From an uncultured Lachnospiraceae bacterium (GTDB lineage Bacteria; Bacillota; Clostridia; Lachnospirales; Lachnospiraceae), in the NCBI GenBank assembly GCA_910578115.1, contig CAJTPO010000002.1, forward strand, positions 144,541 through 208,540: a stretch of 64,000 bases of DNA, in the 5' to 3' direction. How positions within the stretch are numbered: position 1 is the stretch's first letter; the number at the start of each line of letters is the position of its first letter. The notes beneath the pieces were generated by a model. It was given only the letters and a program-made list of their open reading frames with translations. It had not been told where the DNA came from and did not search any database. This document shows positions 45,052-52,635 of this stretch, piece by piece. Made by a program: the position numbers and the translations under genes.

Positions 45052-47013
45052 GTGAAGAGAAAAGTTGTTAGCCCGATTGAGTTCTATCCGATCCAATTTC
45101 TAGCGGAGTGCGAGACCAAAGACGGAAAGATCAAAAAAATTCCGGTTGACGATTCGAGGCTTGCAGGGGTACATCTTCCAAATACTGTAGAAAATCCGCA
45201 AGAATTTCTCAAGCAGATGGAGAGGCAGTTAAACCTTGCACCCGAAAAAAACGTATCGGAAACAGCTCCAACAGCCGTGCAACAAATTTCACAAGCGGAT
45301 ATTGTTCGCGCAAAAATGCCAATAGCACCGAAAGAACAGAATGTGAATGATATCGCAAATTTCGTTATATATCCAAAGATACGTTACATTTATGTGAAAA
45401 GGGATGGCAGTAAAAAGGATGAAGAAGAAAAGATTGTATCCGAAATAGTTTTCGATGACGGCTCAAAAGATATATTTTGCATACGCAAGGTAGAAGTCTC
45501 AAATATATGTAAGATAGTAAAGCGCAAATTCGTAAATGCGCGCATAGATTTTGAGGTTAAGCATGTAGACAAAAAGATCGAGGATAAATTTCGGGATGAA
45601 TCACGAAATTGCCAAGTTGTTCTTTGCTATTTCGAACAAGGCTGGCAGATGGTAAATCGAAAGATGATTTACGTGAATCAAAGTGCAAAAAATTTCAAGG
45701 GCATGGAATATGATCTTACAGCGAATCTTCCACATATCCAGTGCAGTAGAGAAGATGTAGGACAGATTTTGTCAAATGCCTTTCAGTTATATGATAACAG
45801 TGAGACCATTAGCACGATGATTATGTGTTCATTTCTAGCTGTACTGTTTCGCCCCTTTAAAGAAGCAGGATATCCACCCAGATTTTTGTTGTTTCTGAAT
45901 GGTAAGACGGGCAGTATGAAGACAACCATAGCAAAGATTTTGTTCGTACAACTGTGTGATGATAAAACACGAGATACACCAAGACGAATTGATACGGACA
46001 CGGTTGTGTCACTTGAGCGTGCTCTGGTCGAATCAGGATATGATACCGTGACTCTGATTGATGATTATAATCCGGCCAAGACCAGAAAGCGGAAGGCTCA
46101 GATGGAAGAAGCACTAGAATTTGTCGTACGTTATATCGGTGATATGAGTTCCAAAAGCCGAAGTAATATACAGCTCCAAGATTGCAGGGGCGAGGGTGTA
46201 CAGGGAACGGTTGTTATAACTGGTGAATTACGAGGCAAGGGGCTATCTTCGAATTTACGGTGTCTATATTGCAGAATGGTACGCGAAAAGGCTAATCTTG
46301 AAGCTGTCACGTGGTTTCAAGATAATCCGACGGCCTACACGACTGTGTTACATGAATTTGCAGAGTTTGTAGGAGAAAATTGGATGACAATAATATGCTA
46401 CATAAAAGAAAATTTTTCTCTTATGCGAAAAAGAATAGACGGTATTTTGTCTGAAAGACGATTGATTGATTCAGTTGTCACACTTCAAATTGTGAATCAT
46501 ATACTATGCCGATTCCTACGGGAATATTGCGATATTTGGGATTTAAGCAAAATATGGGGGACGAGAAATATGGAGCAGGATATCATTAGTAATGCTTTGA
46601 TGAGTCAAGCGGTATCATCGGAGGACAGCCCGTCAACGATGTTCATTAAAACACTGAATGAGTTGATGAAGATTAAAAGTATTGTCTTAGCCACAAGGAA
46701 GATTACAGAACAAGATCTGGCAACTTATGACGGATTTGAGGATGAAAATTATCTCTATTTCAATCCGACAACCATTTTTAGGAAAGTTCGCAGTTTCTAC
46801 ATAGCGAATAACATTGAATTTGCAATGGATTTGAAAGAAGTTGTTGTGGCTTTGTATGATGACGGAATAATTAAGACATCGCCAAATGGGAATGGTAAGC
46901 AGACGTACTATTTTCGAGGTAGCATCGGAAAAGGAAAGAAGCAGAATTTTCTCAGAGTGCATAAAGTCAAGTTTCAACAGATTTTAGATGATTCGTTAGA
47001 TACCGTTTGGTAA
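45052..47013 (+). CDS. AAA ATPase / DUF927-like replication protein
   Basis: 653 residues. Walker A GKTGSMKT near residue 283 (FLLFLNGKTGSMKTT), Walker B TVTLIDDYN about 60 residues later, arginine-rich C-terminal parts and a possible winged-helix end (about 580-640). Proteins of this DUF927/helicase-like type are common in small integrative elements and satellites, where they probably start or drive replication. GTG start with AAAGGAGG 13 bases upstream. The first 110 residues are a Gln/Ala-rich leader. Confidence 0.75.
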   Translation: MKRKVVSPIEFYPIQFLAECETKDGKIKKIPVDDSRLAGVHLPNTVENPQEFLKQMERQLNLAPEKNVSETAPTAVQQISQADIVRAKMPIAPKEQNVNDIANFVIYPKIRYIYVKRDGSKKDEEEKIVSEIVFDDGSKDIFCIRKVEVSNICKIVKRKFVNARIDFEVKHVDKKIEDKFRDESRNCQVVLCYFEQGWQMVNRKMIYVNQSAKNFKGMEYDLTANLPHIQCSREDVGQILSNAFQLYDNSETISTMIMCSFLAVLFRPFKEAGYPPRFLLFLNGKTGSMKTTIAKILFVQLCDDKTRDTPRRIDTDTVVSLERALVESGYDTVTLIDDYNPAKTRKRKAQMEEALEFVVRYIGDMSSKSRSNIQLQDCRGEGVQGTVVITGELRGKGLSSNLRCLYCRMVREKANLEAVTWFQDNPTAYTTVLHEFAEFVGENWMTIICYIKENFSLMRKRIDGILSERRLIDSVVTLQIVNHILCRFLREYCDIWDLSKIWGTRNMEQDIISNALMSQAVSSEDSPSTMFIKTLNELMKIKSIVLATRKITEQDLATYDGFEDENYLYFNPTTIFRKVRSFYIANNIEFAMDLKEVVVALYDDGIIKTSPNGNGKQTYYFRGSIGKGKKQNFLRVHKVKFQQILDDSLDTVW

Positions 47014-47022
47014 GAGGTAGCT

Positions 47023-47223
47023 ATGCGTAAGACGGGAGAGTCTAAAATTAATTTTAATTCGCGACTATTAATCTCTACGAGCGATTTGCGAGAATTGCTG
47101 AGTTGCGGAAGGTCTACAGCTGTTAAAATAGGTATTGAAGCAGAAGCAAGGGTACAGATTGGCAAAAGAGTACTTTGGAATATTGATAAGGTGCAAAGAT
47201 ATCTAAATGTATTATCTAATTAA
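47023..47223 (+). CDS. excisionase-like DNA-binding protein
   Basis: 66 residues with a winged-helix/MerR-like pattern (LLISTSDLRELLSCGRSTAVKIG, then GKRVLWNIDKVQRYL). Position just ahead of the integrase and size fit Tn916-type Xis. It starts nine bases after the ATPase gene. Confidence 0.75.
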   Translation: MRKTGESKINFNSRLLISTSDLRELLSCGRSTAVKIGIEAEARVQIGKRVLWNIDKVQRYLNVLSN

Positions 47224-47225
47224 AC

Positions 47226-47252
47226 AAAACGCCTGCATTAAGCAGGCGTTTT
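47226..47252 (+). terminator. terminator between xis and int
   Basis: AAAACGCCTGC with GCAGGCGTTTT, 5-base loop. The integrase therefore needs its own promoter or read-through. Confidence 0.9.
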
Positions 47253-47276
47253 CAAGTTCAGAAAGGAGCATTTATT

Positions 47277-48401
47277 ATGGCGAAGGATTTAAAAGGTAAA
47301 GAACTACCAACAGGTATCAGACAGAGGAGAAACGGAAAGTATGAAGGACGTGTACAGCATGAAAATGAAAGATATTCAGTATATGCGGATAGTCTGGCGG
47401 AATTAAAAACCAAAATGACAGAGTTACGATACAGACTGGAACATGGAAGTTTTGTTGCAAAGAATAGAATGACTGTTAAAGAATGGTTTGAAACATGGAT
47501 AGAAGAGTATAAAAAGAATCAAGTGAAAACTGGAACAATTATAGCTTATACAAATTATTATAGTTTTTACATTGATAAGTATATAGGTAAAAAGAAAATG
47601 GTAGATATACGAGGGGAGCATATACAGCGTATATACAATGAAATGTTAAAGGATGGACACGCGGTATCTACTATAAAGATTATTTCTGCTGTTATGAATG
47701 GATGCTTCAAACAAGCAGTTAAAAATGGCATAATAGAAAGAAATCCTGTCATTCTGGCAACAATACCGCGCCAAGGTGAGACAAAGGCACGTAGAGTTTT
47801 TTCTGTACAAGAGCAGGAAATATTCATGTTGTATGCAAAGGATAGCTATTTATATAATTTATTTGCACTTGCAATCAGAACAGGTATGAGAAGTGGTGAG
47901 ATAAGGGGATTGAAATTTTCTGATATTGACAAGAAAAATGGTGTAATGCATATTGTACGTACATTGAAATATGAAGGTGGAAATCAAGGTTTTTTTGAGG
48001 ATACACCCAAAACTAAGACATCAAAACGGGATATTCCTCTTACACAGGATATGATTGACATTATAGAAGATCAGTCAAAGAAGAATAGTCAGGAAATTAT
48101 ATTTATTAATGGCTATATTTTTCAGATGAGCGATGGAAGACCGATCAGCAGAGAGAGATTACAGACTGAAATCAACCGTATTCTGAAAAAGATACACAAT
48201 GCTGGGATAGAGTTTGAATATTTTACACCGCATTGCTTTAGACACACTTTTGCAACAAGAGCGATTGAAAATGGTATGAAGCCTCAGACACTTAAAACTA
48301 TATTGGGACACAGTACTCTTGCTATGACAATGGATTTGTATTCACATGTATTGCCAACAACTAAGGCAGAAGAAATGAAATTAATAGCAGGTGCGTTTTA
48401 G
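47277..48401 (+). CDS. tyrosine recombinase (Tn916-type integrase)
   Basis: 374 residues. N-terminal arm-binding domain (LPTGIRQRRNGKYEGRV), SAM-like core-binding domain (about 60-160) and catalytic domain with Arg205, His319, Arg322, His345 and Tyr355 (RTGMRSGE; HCFRH; LGHS; MDLY). All catalytic residues present, so it should be active. AGAAAGGAG precedes the ATG. Arm-type TACCCC repeats lie near both element ends. Confidence 0.95.
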   Translation: MAKDLKGKELPTGIRQRRNGKYEGRVQHENERYSVYADSLAELKTKMTELRYRLEHGSFVAKNRMTVKEWFETWIEEYKKNQVKTGTIIAYTNYYSFYIDKYIGKKKMVDIRGEHIQRIYNEMLKDGHAVSTIKIISAVMNGCFKQAVKNGIIERNPVILATIPRQGETKARRVFSVQEQEIFMLYAKDSYLYNLFALAIRTGMRSGEIRGLKFSDIDKKNGVMHIVRTLKYEGGNQGFFEDTPKTKTSKRDIPLTQDMIDIIEDQSKKNSQEIIFINGYIFQMSDGRPISRERLQTEINRILKKIHNAGIEFEYFTPHCFRHTFATRAIENGMKPQTLKTILGHSTLAMTMDLYSHVLPTTKAEEMKLIAGAF

Positions 48402-48406
48402 GGGTA

Positions 48407-48423
48407 TACCCCATTTGTACCCC
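48407..48423. repeat. right subterminal integrase site (arm-type repeat)
   Basis: TACCCCATTTGTACCCC, six bases after the integrase stop, one difference from 42358-42374. Confidence 0.65.
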
Positions 48424-48459
48424 GTACAAGATAAAAAAGGATACATCAAGATAAAATGA

Positions 48460-48500
48460 AAGTGCTATGGCTGTTACGATAATAACAGTACATAGCACTT
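48460..48500 (-). terminator. hairpin ending the orphan aptamer transcript
   Basis: AAGTGCTATG (48460-48469) with CATAGCACTT (48491-48500), inner CTGTTA/TAACAG. On the minus strand it is followed by TTTCATTTTA, so it would stop transcription coming from the right flank. Confidence 0.6.
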
Positions 48501-48530
48501 GATAAAACATGATAAAATTTGCATATTTAA

Positions 48531-48566
48531 AGTTTTGTTTTTCGTCAGGAAGGTCTCGAACTGACG
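48531..48566 (-). promoter_or_regulatory. orphan preQ1-I aptamer and right attachment repeat
   Basis: P1 stem CGTCAG/CTGACG around the same loop TTCGAGACCTTC, then AAAAACAAAACT, but followed by TTAAATATGC instead of AAAGGAG, so the pseudoknot partner is missing. Compensating stem changes relative to 42241-42276 show that both copies were kept as RNA structures. Confidence 0.7.
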
Positions 48567-48612
48567 TTGTGATTTTGGAAAACCATAATTTAATATGATT
48601 TTCCGAAGATCT

Positions 48613-48640
48613 ATTATACAGAGAATTAAAAAAAAGTCAA
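48613..48640 (-). promoter_or_regulatory. likely original queT promoter, now cut off
   Basis: Minus-strand TTGACT (48635-48640), 16-base spacer, TATAAT (48613-48618), reading into the orphan aptamer. The -35 lies in the hairpin AGTCAAGCC/GGCTTGACT (48635-48654), flanked by A and T runs, which may act as a terminator or operator. Confidence 0.6.
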
Positions 48641-48693
48641 GCCCTGGCTTGACTTTTTAAAATATCAATTGATCCGTTGGCGCTTTATTTTAT

Positions 48694-48722
48694 TTGAGCA
48701 TTTGTTCATCGCATGTTATAAT
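48694..48722 (+). promoter_or_regulatory. promoter of the small toxin gene
   Basis: TTGAGC (48694-48699), 17-base spacer, TATAAT (48717-48722). Confidence 0.65.
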
Positions 48723-48774
48723 CATCTTGTATAATTGAAAAGAAAACAGGATGCGATTTTCCGATGGATGCCCT

Positions 48775-48855
48775 ATGAGTATAATGGAAGTTCTTACATT
48801 ATTGCTTGTATTATTTGCGGCTCTGTCTTACATAGATAATCATAAAAAGAAATAG
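48775..48855 (+). CDS. 26-residue hydrophobic peptide, probable type I toxin
   Basis: MSIMEVLTLLLVLFAALS followed by YIDNHKKK: one membrane helix and a basic tail, like holin-like/TxpA-type toxins. The ribosome site region (GGATGCC) can pair with GCATCC just after the stop, which would hide it in the full-length mRNA. A convergent antisense RNA promoter and a strong terminator follow. It would act by inserting into the host's own membrane (family inference). Confidence 0.65.
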   Translation: MSIMEVLTLLLVLFAALSYIDNHKKK

Positions 48856-48939
48856 CATCCCGCCCTGAGAAAGTTGGATGCCATTCTTATAGTTATTCTT
48901 CACTGAGGGCAATCGGAGATTTCAATTCCGATCACTTCT
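48841..48939 (-). ncRNA. antisense RNA (antitoxin) to the small toxin
   Basis: Expected start about 48939 from the promoter at 48946-48974. It ends at hairpin GGATGC/GCATCC (48855-48881), followed on the minus strand by TTTCTTTTT. About 95 nt, complementary to the 3' part and tail of the toxin mRNA. Confidence 0.55.
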
Positions 48940-48945
48940 AAGTAG

Positions 48946-48974
48946 ATTATACACCGGAGCCGCTTGATTTTCAA
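48946..48974 (-). promoter_or_regulatory. promoter of the antisense RNA
   Basis: Minus-strand TTGAAA (48969-48974), 17-base spacer, TATAAT (48946-48951), overlapping the toxin terminator. Confidence 0.7.
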
Positions 48975-48990
48975 GTGGCTCTTATTTTTT
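48957..48990 (+). terminator. terminator of the toxin mRNA
   Basis: GAGCCGCTTG with CAAGTGGCTC (one G-T pair), 5-base loop, then TTATTTTTT. Confidence 0.85.
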
Positions 48991-48998
48991 GACGACAG

Positions 48999-50189
48999 TT
49001 ATGCCTCCGGCTCCTCTTCATGATACCGTGCCACCGCCGACTGGATCCTCTCCACAGGATTGAGCAGATCGCTGATGGAAGTATCGTGATTCAGGGTGTC
49101 GATGATATAGGCGATGTATTTGCTCATATCGCAGTCGATGTACCACTCGTGGCTAAGCAGTTCCGGCGTCTGGTAGATCAGGTTGGTGGTCAGCACACGG
49201 TGGATCAGGCCGTCTTCATATGCCTTATCGAACCCTTCAAGACCGGCGGTAAAAAGGCCGAAGGTGGCGAACACGAAGATTCTGTTGGCTTTGCGTTCCT
49301 TGAGGGCGCTTGCCACTTCCAGAACGCTCTCACCGGAGGAGATCATATCATCTATGATGATCATATCCTTGCCTTCGATGCTGGAACCGAGGAATTCATG
49401 TGCCACAATGGGGTTGCGACCGTTGACGATGCGGGTGTAGTCCCGTCTCTTGTAGAACATACCCATATCCAGGCCAAGCACGTTGGCAATGTAGATCGCT
49501 CTCGTCATACCGCCCTCATCGGGGCTGATCACCATCATGTGGTCGTTGTCGATCTGCAGGCCCTTCACATGGCCCAAAAGTCCTTTGATAAACTGGTAAG
49601 CAGGCTGTACGGTCTCGAAACCGTTCAGCGGGATGGCATTCTGTACGCGGGGATCGTGGGCGTCAAAGGTGATGATATTGTCCACGCCCATATTGACCAT
49701 CTCCTGCAGGGCCAGGGCGCAGTCCAGAGATTCTCTGGCGGAACGTTTGTGCTGGCGGCTCTCATAGAGATAGGGCATGATGACCGTGATCCGTCTCGCC
49801 TTGCCGCCCACCGCGGCGATGATACGTTTTAAATCCTGATAATGATCGTCCGGTGACATGTGGTTCTCATGGCCGCAGAGAGAATAAGTCAGGCTGTAGT
49901 TGGCCACGTCCACCAGAAGATAGAGGTCTGAGCCGCGGACCGATTCCTTGATCACACCTTTGGCTTCGCCGGAACCGAACCGGGGCACTGTTGCTTCCAG
50001 AATATAGGAATCCCGCTGGTAGCCGGAGAATGCCAGAGAGTCTTTGTGCTCGCTCTCCCGCTCGGTTCTCCATTTTACCAGATAATAGTCTACCTTTTCG
50101 CCCAGCGGCTTGCATCCGGCCAGCGGGATTATGCCGAGGGAACCTACCGGGATGGTCTCAAGGTTTCTTTTTTCTTCGCGTTTCGTCAT
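48999..50189 (-). CDS. prs: ribose-phosphate pyrophosphokinase (PRPP synthase)
   Basis: 396 residues, longer than the ~315 of standard Prs. Makes PRPP from ribose 5-phosphate and ATP for nucleotide, His and Trp synthesis. Flexible catalytic loop KRRDYTRIVNGRNPIV and PRPP loop DMIIIDDMISSGES are visible, as is PYLYESRQHKR. The extra length lies in an N-terminal extension of about 60 residues and an expanded C-terminus. It begins 10 bases after the DnaI-like gene, so it belongs to the dnaD operon. Confidence 0.9.
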   Translation of the reverse strand: MTKREEKRNLETIPVGSLGIIPLAGCKPLGEKVDYYLVKWRTERESEHKDSLAFSGYQRDSYILEATVPRFGSGEAKGVIKESVRGSDLYLLVDVANYSLTYSLCGHENHMSPDDHYQDLKRIIAAVGGKARRITVIMPYLYESRQHKRSARESLDCALALQEMVNMGVDNIITFDAHDPRVQNAIPLNGFETVQPAYQFIKGLLGHVKGLQIDNDHMMVISPDEGGMTRAIYIANVLGLDMGMFYKRRDYTRIVNGRNPIVAHEFLGSSIEGKDMIIIDDMISSGESVLEVASALKERKANRIFVFATFGLFTAGLEGFDKAYEDGLIHRVLTTNLIYQTPELLSHEWYIDCDMSKYIAYIIDTLNHDTSISDLLNPVERIQSAVARYHEEEPEA

Positions 50190-50199
50190 GAAAGGATCC

Positions 50200-51171
50200 T
50201 CACTTTCTGTTCATCAGGCGTTTTCTGTACATACGGATATCCTGTCCGGTCAGCTTACAGATTTCATAGTGGCTCGTGATTCGGGAAAAGATACGGTCAG
50301 AGTATCGGTTCCGCAATTCTTCCAGAGAAAGGTTGGTGGAGATGATGGTAGCCTTTTTCCCCATATGGCGCTCGTTCAGAAGAGCAAAAAGCTGGGATGT
50401 CACAAACTGGTTGGTCAGTTCGGTGCCCAGATCGTCGATGATCAGCAGATCGCACTGATACAGGTCTGCGTAGGTTTCACGCAGTTCTTCTCTATTCTTA
50501 TAATCAAAGGAATTCTTGGATAATAAATCAAACAGGCCGGTGGTGCTGAAATAGATCACGGAATGACCGCTCTCGATCAGTTCCTTGGCGACACAACCGG
50601 AGAGAAAAGATTTTCCCGTCCCCACTGTACCATAAAAGAAGAGATTATGGTAGTCGGAATTGAAATTTTTGACAAAGTTTCGGCAGGTCCGCACCGCATT
50701 CTTAAAACGGGACAGGTCCTCGCCCTCATAATACTCATAGGACAGAGTATCGAAATTCTCTGTGCGGAGCATTTCGCGTATGTTGGACTGTTCATAGAGC
50801 AGGGTGATCATGGCCTGCTTAAAACAGTGACATTTTTCGCTGCCGATATAGCCCGTATCCTGACAGTCCGGGCATTCATAGACCGGTTCCAGGTAATCAG
50901 GGGCAAAGCCGGCATCCTCCAGAAGCTGTGCTTTGCGGCCCGATAATTCGGCCAGCGAGTCGCGCAGATCTTCCATGGCCTCCTCGTCACCGGCAAGCAG
51001 CTTCCTGCCCTGGGCTACGGAGACGGCCGCCACCATGTCTTCCAGATCCCGGTATCCGGGAATGCGGTCATAGACACAGGCAAGCCGGCGTTCTGCCTCA
51101 CGGCGGCTTTTCAGCTGCTTTATCTCGTATTGATGAAGAATCGTATCATATTGCGCGTTTGTCAGGGACAC
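50200..51171 (-). CDS. DnaI/DnaC-like helicase loader
   Basis: 323 residues. N-terminal helical region, zinc-binding cluster CPDCQDTGYIGSEKCHC (about 113-130), then an AAA+ domain with Walker A GTVGTGKSF (about 185), Walker B LLIIDDLGTE and a sensor segment (IISTNLSLEELRNRYSDR, RI box). Loads the replicative helicase at origins or restart sites. It lies directly downstream of the DnaD-like gene, the usual primosome pairing. Confidence 0.9.
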   Translation of the reverse strand: MSLTNAQYDTILHQYEIKQLKSRREAERRLACVYDRIPGYRDLEDMVAAVSVAQGRKLLAGDEEAMEDLRDSLAELSGRKAQLLEDAGFAPDYLEPVYECPDCQDTGYIGSEKCHCFKQAMITLLYEQSNIREMLRTENFDTLSYEYYEGEDLSRFKNAVRTCRNFVKNFNSDYHNLFFYGTVGTGKSFLSGCVAKELIESGHSVIYFSTTGLFDLLSKNSFDYKNREELRETYADLYQCDLLIIDDLGTELTNQFVTSQLFALLNERHMGKKATIISTNLSLEELRNRYSDRIFSRITSHYEICKLTGQDIRMYRKRLMNRK

Positions 51172-51255
51172 TCTGAGACTCCTTATATTCCAACAGGAAA
51201 TTGTGCGGCATATTCAAGTTTGCAAAGCTCATTTAAGAAGCAGGCATACTTTTGC

Positions 51256-52383
51256 TTAATTACTGATCAGCTCCTGCTCTAAAGCTTCGAAGTCATAGCT
51301 GTTCTGTGTAAACTGGTTGAACTTGTTGCCGGAAGCGGGTCTGGACGGCTTCGTCCTGCGGTAGTGTTCATCCAGAGACTGGATATCATTGACACTATGT
51401 ACACCGGATTTCTGCCAGCTGGCAAGTATTCGGTCGGCATACTCAAAACGATGCTTGTCCGTTGCCAGAACGGTGCGCTCACAGGCAGTAAAAATAATAT
51501 CGGTATCGAAGCCGTATTCTTTCGTCCAGCGTGTGATATAGGCAACCTCCGTTTTCGTAGGAGTGCCGTTCTTTCCCAACGCTTTCATGATCTCATAGAC
51601 CGACTTGTCATACCGGCCGGCCAGCTTTGCGGCCTGTCCGGGAGTGGTCACGCCCTGCTGTGCCCAGCTGACAGCGACTTTCTCGATGTAACGCAGCTCC
51701 TTCTTACCGCGGTCCACACAGTACTGGATCAGATAATCGATCAGATCCTCTGAGAAAGCAAGCCTGTCTGAAATAAAAAGGATCGTCTTCACTTCGGTGG
51801 CGCTGAGCGTCTTCTTCAAATACTGCTCCGCTACGAACAGGAGCCGGGCAGTGGACTCATCGGATTTAAAAGCCTTCAGCTCATCCAGTGTATAGTTGGG
51901 CTTTACATAAATATTGTCAATGGACGCCTCAGCTGCCTGTTCCGGACTGTCGGTAAGAAACTGCTGAGGAAGCTCAGCCGCCGCCTGTTTCCCGCTTTCA
52001 ACAGAGTTGAACTTGGAAGCAATGGGCACCACGGAGGCAAGAGCAGCCGGTTGGGCAGCTATCGGTACGGAAGCCGCCGGTGACGGCGTGTTGAAATCCC
52101 GCAGATGGATGCCGATCACATTCTTATGCTCATCCAGATCCAGCGTCAACAGATGATGCTTCTCCCAGTATTTCAGGGCGCGCATCACATCCTTCTCCGT
52201 GTAATTGAAAAGATCCGCAATATCAGAAATGCTGGTAGCGCGGCTGGCGCTCATCATCCGGAGCAGATACAGATAAATCTTAAGCTGCGCATCGTTGGCA
52301 TCCTGCATATATTCGTCTATAAACCGATTCGAGATAACCGTAGAATCGGTATGATTATCCTGATAAATCGTGAAACAACTCAT
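51256..52383 (-). CDS. DnaD-like replication initiation protein
   Basis: 375 residues. N-terminal winged-helix DDBH1-like domain (about 20-100: SISDIADLFNYTEKDVMRALKYWEK), Ala/Pro-rich linker (105-165), and two DnaD_2/DDBH2 domains (about 175-250 and 275-345: YDKSVYEIMKALGKNG, FTACERTVLATDKHRFEYADRIL with AGWQ-like ASWQKSGV). Works with DnaI/DnaB in helicase loading. Start ATG 52383. Confidence 0.88.
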   Translation of the reverse strand: MSCFTIYQDNHTDSTVISNRFIDEYMQDANDAQLKIYLYLLRMMSASRATSISDIADLFNYTEKDVMRALKYWEKHHLLTLDLDEHKNVIGIHLRDFNTPSPAASVPIAAQPAALASVVPIASKFNSVESGKQAAAELPQQFLTDSPEQAAEASIDNIYVKPNYTLDELKAFKSDESTARLLFVAEQYLKKTLSATEVKTILFISDRLAFSEDLIDYLIQYCVDRGKKELRYIEKVAVSWAQQGVTTPGQAAKLAGRYDKSVYEIMKALGKNGTPTKTEVAYITRWTKEYGFDTDIIFTACERTVLATDKHRFEYADRILASWQKSGVHSVNDIQSLDEHYRRTKPSRPASGNKFNQFTQNSYDFEALEQELISN

Positions 52384-52443
52384 GAATACACCACCTTCGC
52401 TTTACCCCTAAAGCACAATGTGTGTCAGAAGGACACATCTCGC

Positions 52444-52452
52444 ATTATAGCA
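52444..52452 (-). promoter_or_regulatory. extended -10 promoter of the dnaD operon
   Basis: Minus-strand TGCTATAAT; no good -35, but the TGN extension compensates. About 60 bases before the dnaD ATG. Confidence 0.55.
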
Positions 52453-52519
52453 TAGCGTTCCTCAAAATAAAATAGGTAAACAGTAACAAAGAAAAAAATA
52501 AGAACAGACGTTTACCAAA

Positions 52520-52626
52520 TGTGGATAATGTGGATGGTGCGGCAGGATGTCCCGTAAAAGGGGCGTTATCTACACTGCAATATCCACAGAAAGTGAATAG
52601 AAATACCTGGCATTTTCTGTGGATAT
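52520..52626. promoter_or_regulatory. cluster of DnaA boxes between murC and dnaD
   Basis: One perfect box TGTGGATAA (52520-52528), the adjacent TGTGGATGG (52529-52537), TTATCTACA (52566-52574), ATATCCACA (52580-52588) and TGTGGATAT (52618-52626). The last two form the arms of a 13-bp inverted repeat. All lie upstream of the dnaD-dnaI-prs operon. Confidence 0.65.
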
Positions 52627-52635
52627 TGTGAATAA

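Larger units (their letters stand above)
42252..48541. mobile_element. integrated element of about 6.3 kb (IME or satellite-like)
   Basis: Bounded by 36-base direct repeats (42241-42276, 48531-48566) with 17-base subterminal repeats (42358-42374, 48407-48423). Contents are more AT-rich than the flanks: divergent HTH repressor, two small proteins, a 434-residue unknown, an AAA ATPase resembling DUF927-type replication proteins, Xis-like protein and a Tn916-type integrase. No relaxase, terminase or capsid gene, so it needs help to move between cells. It sits in the preQ1 riboswitch of queT. Confidence 0.8.
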
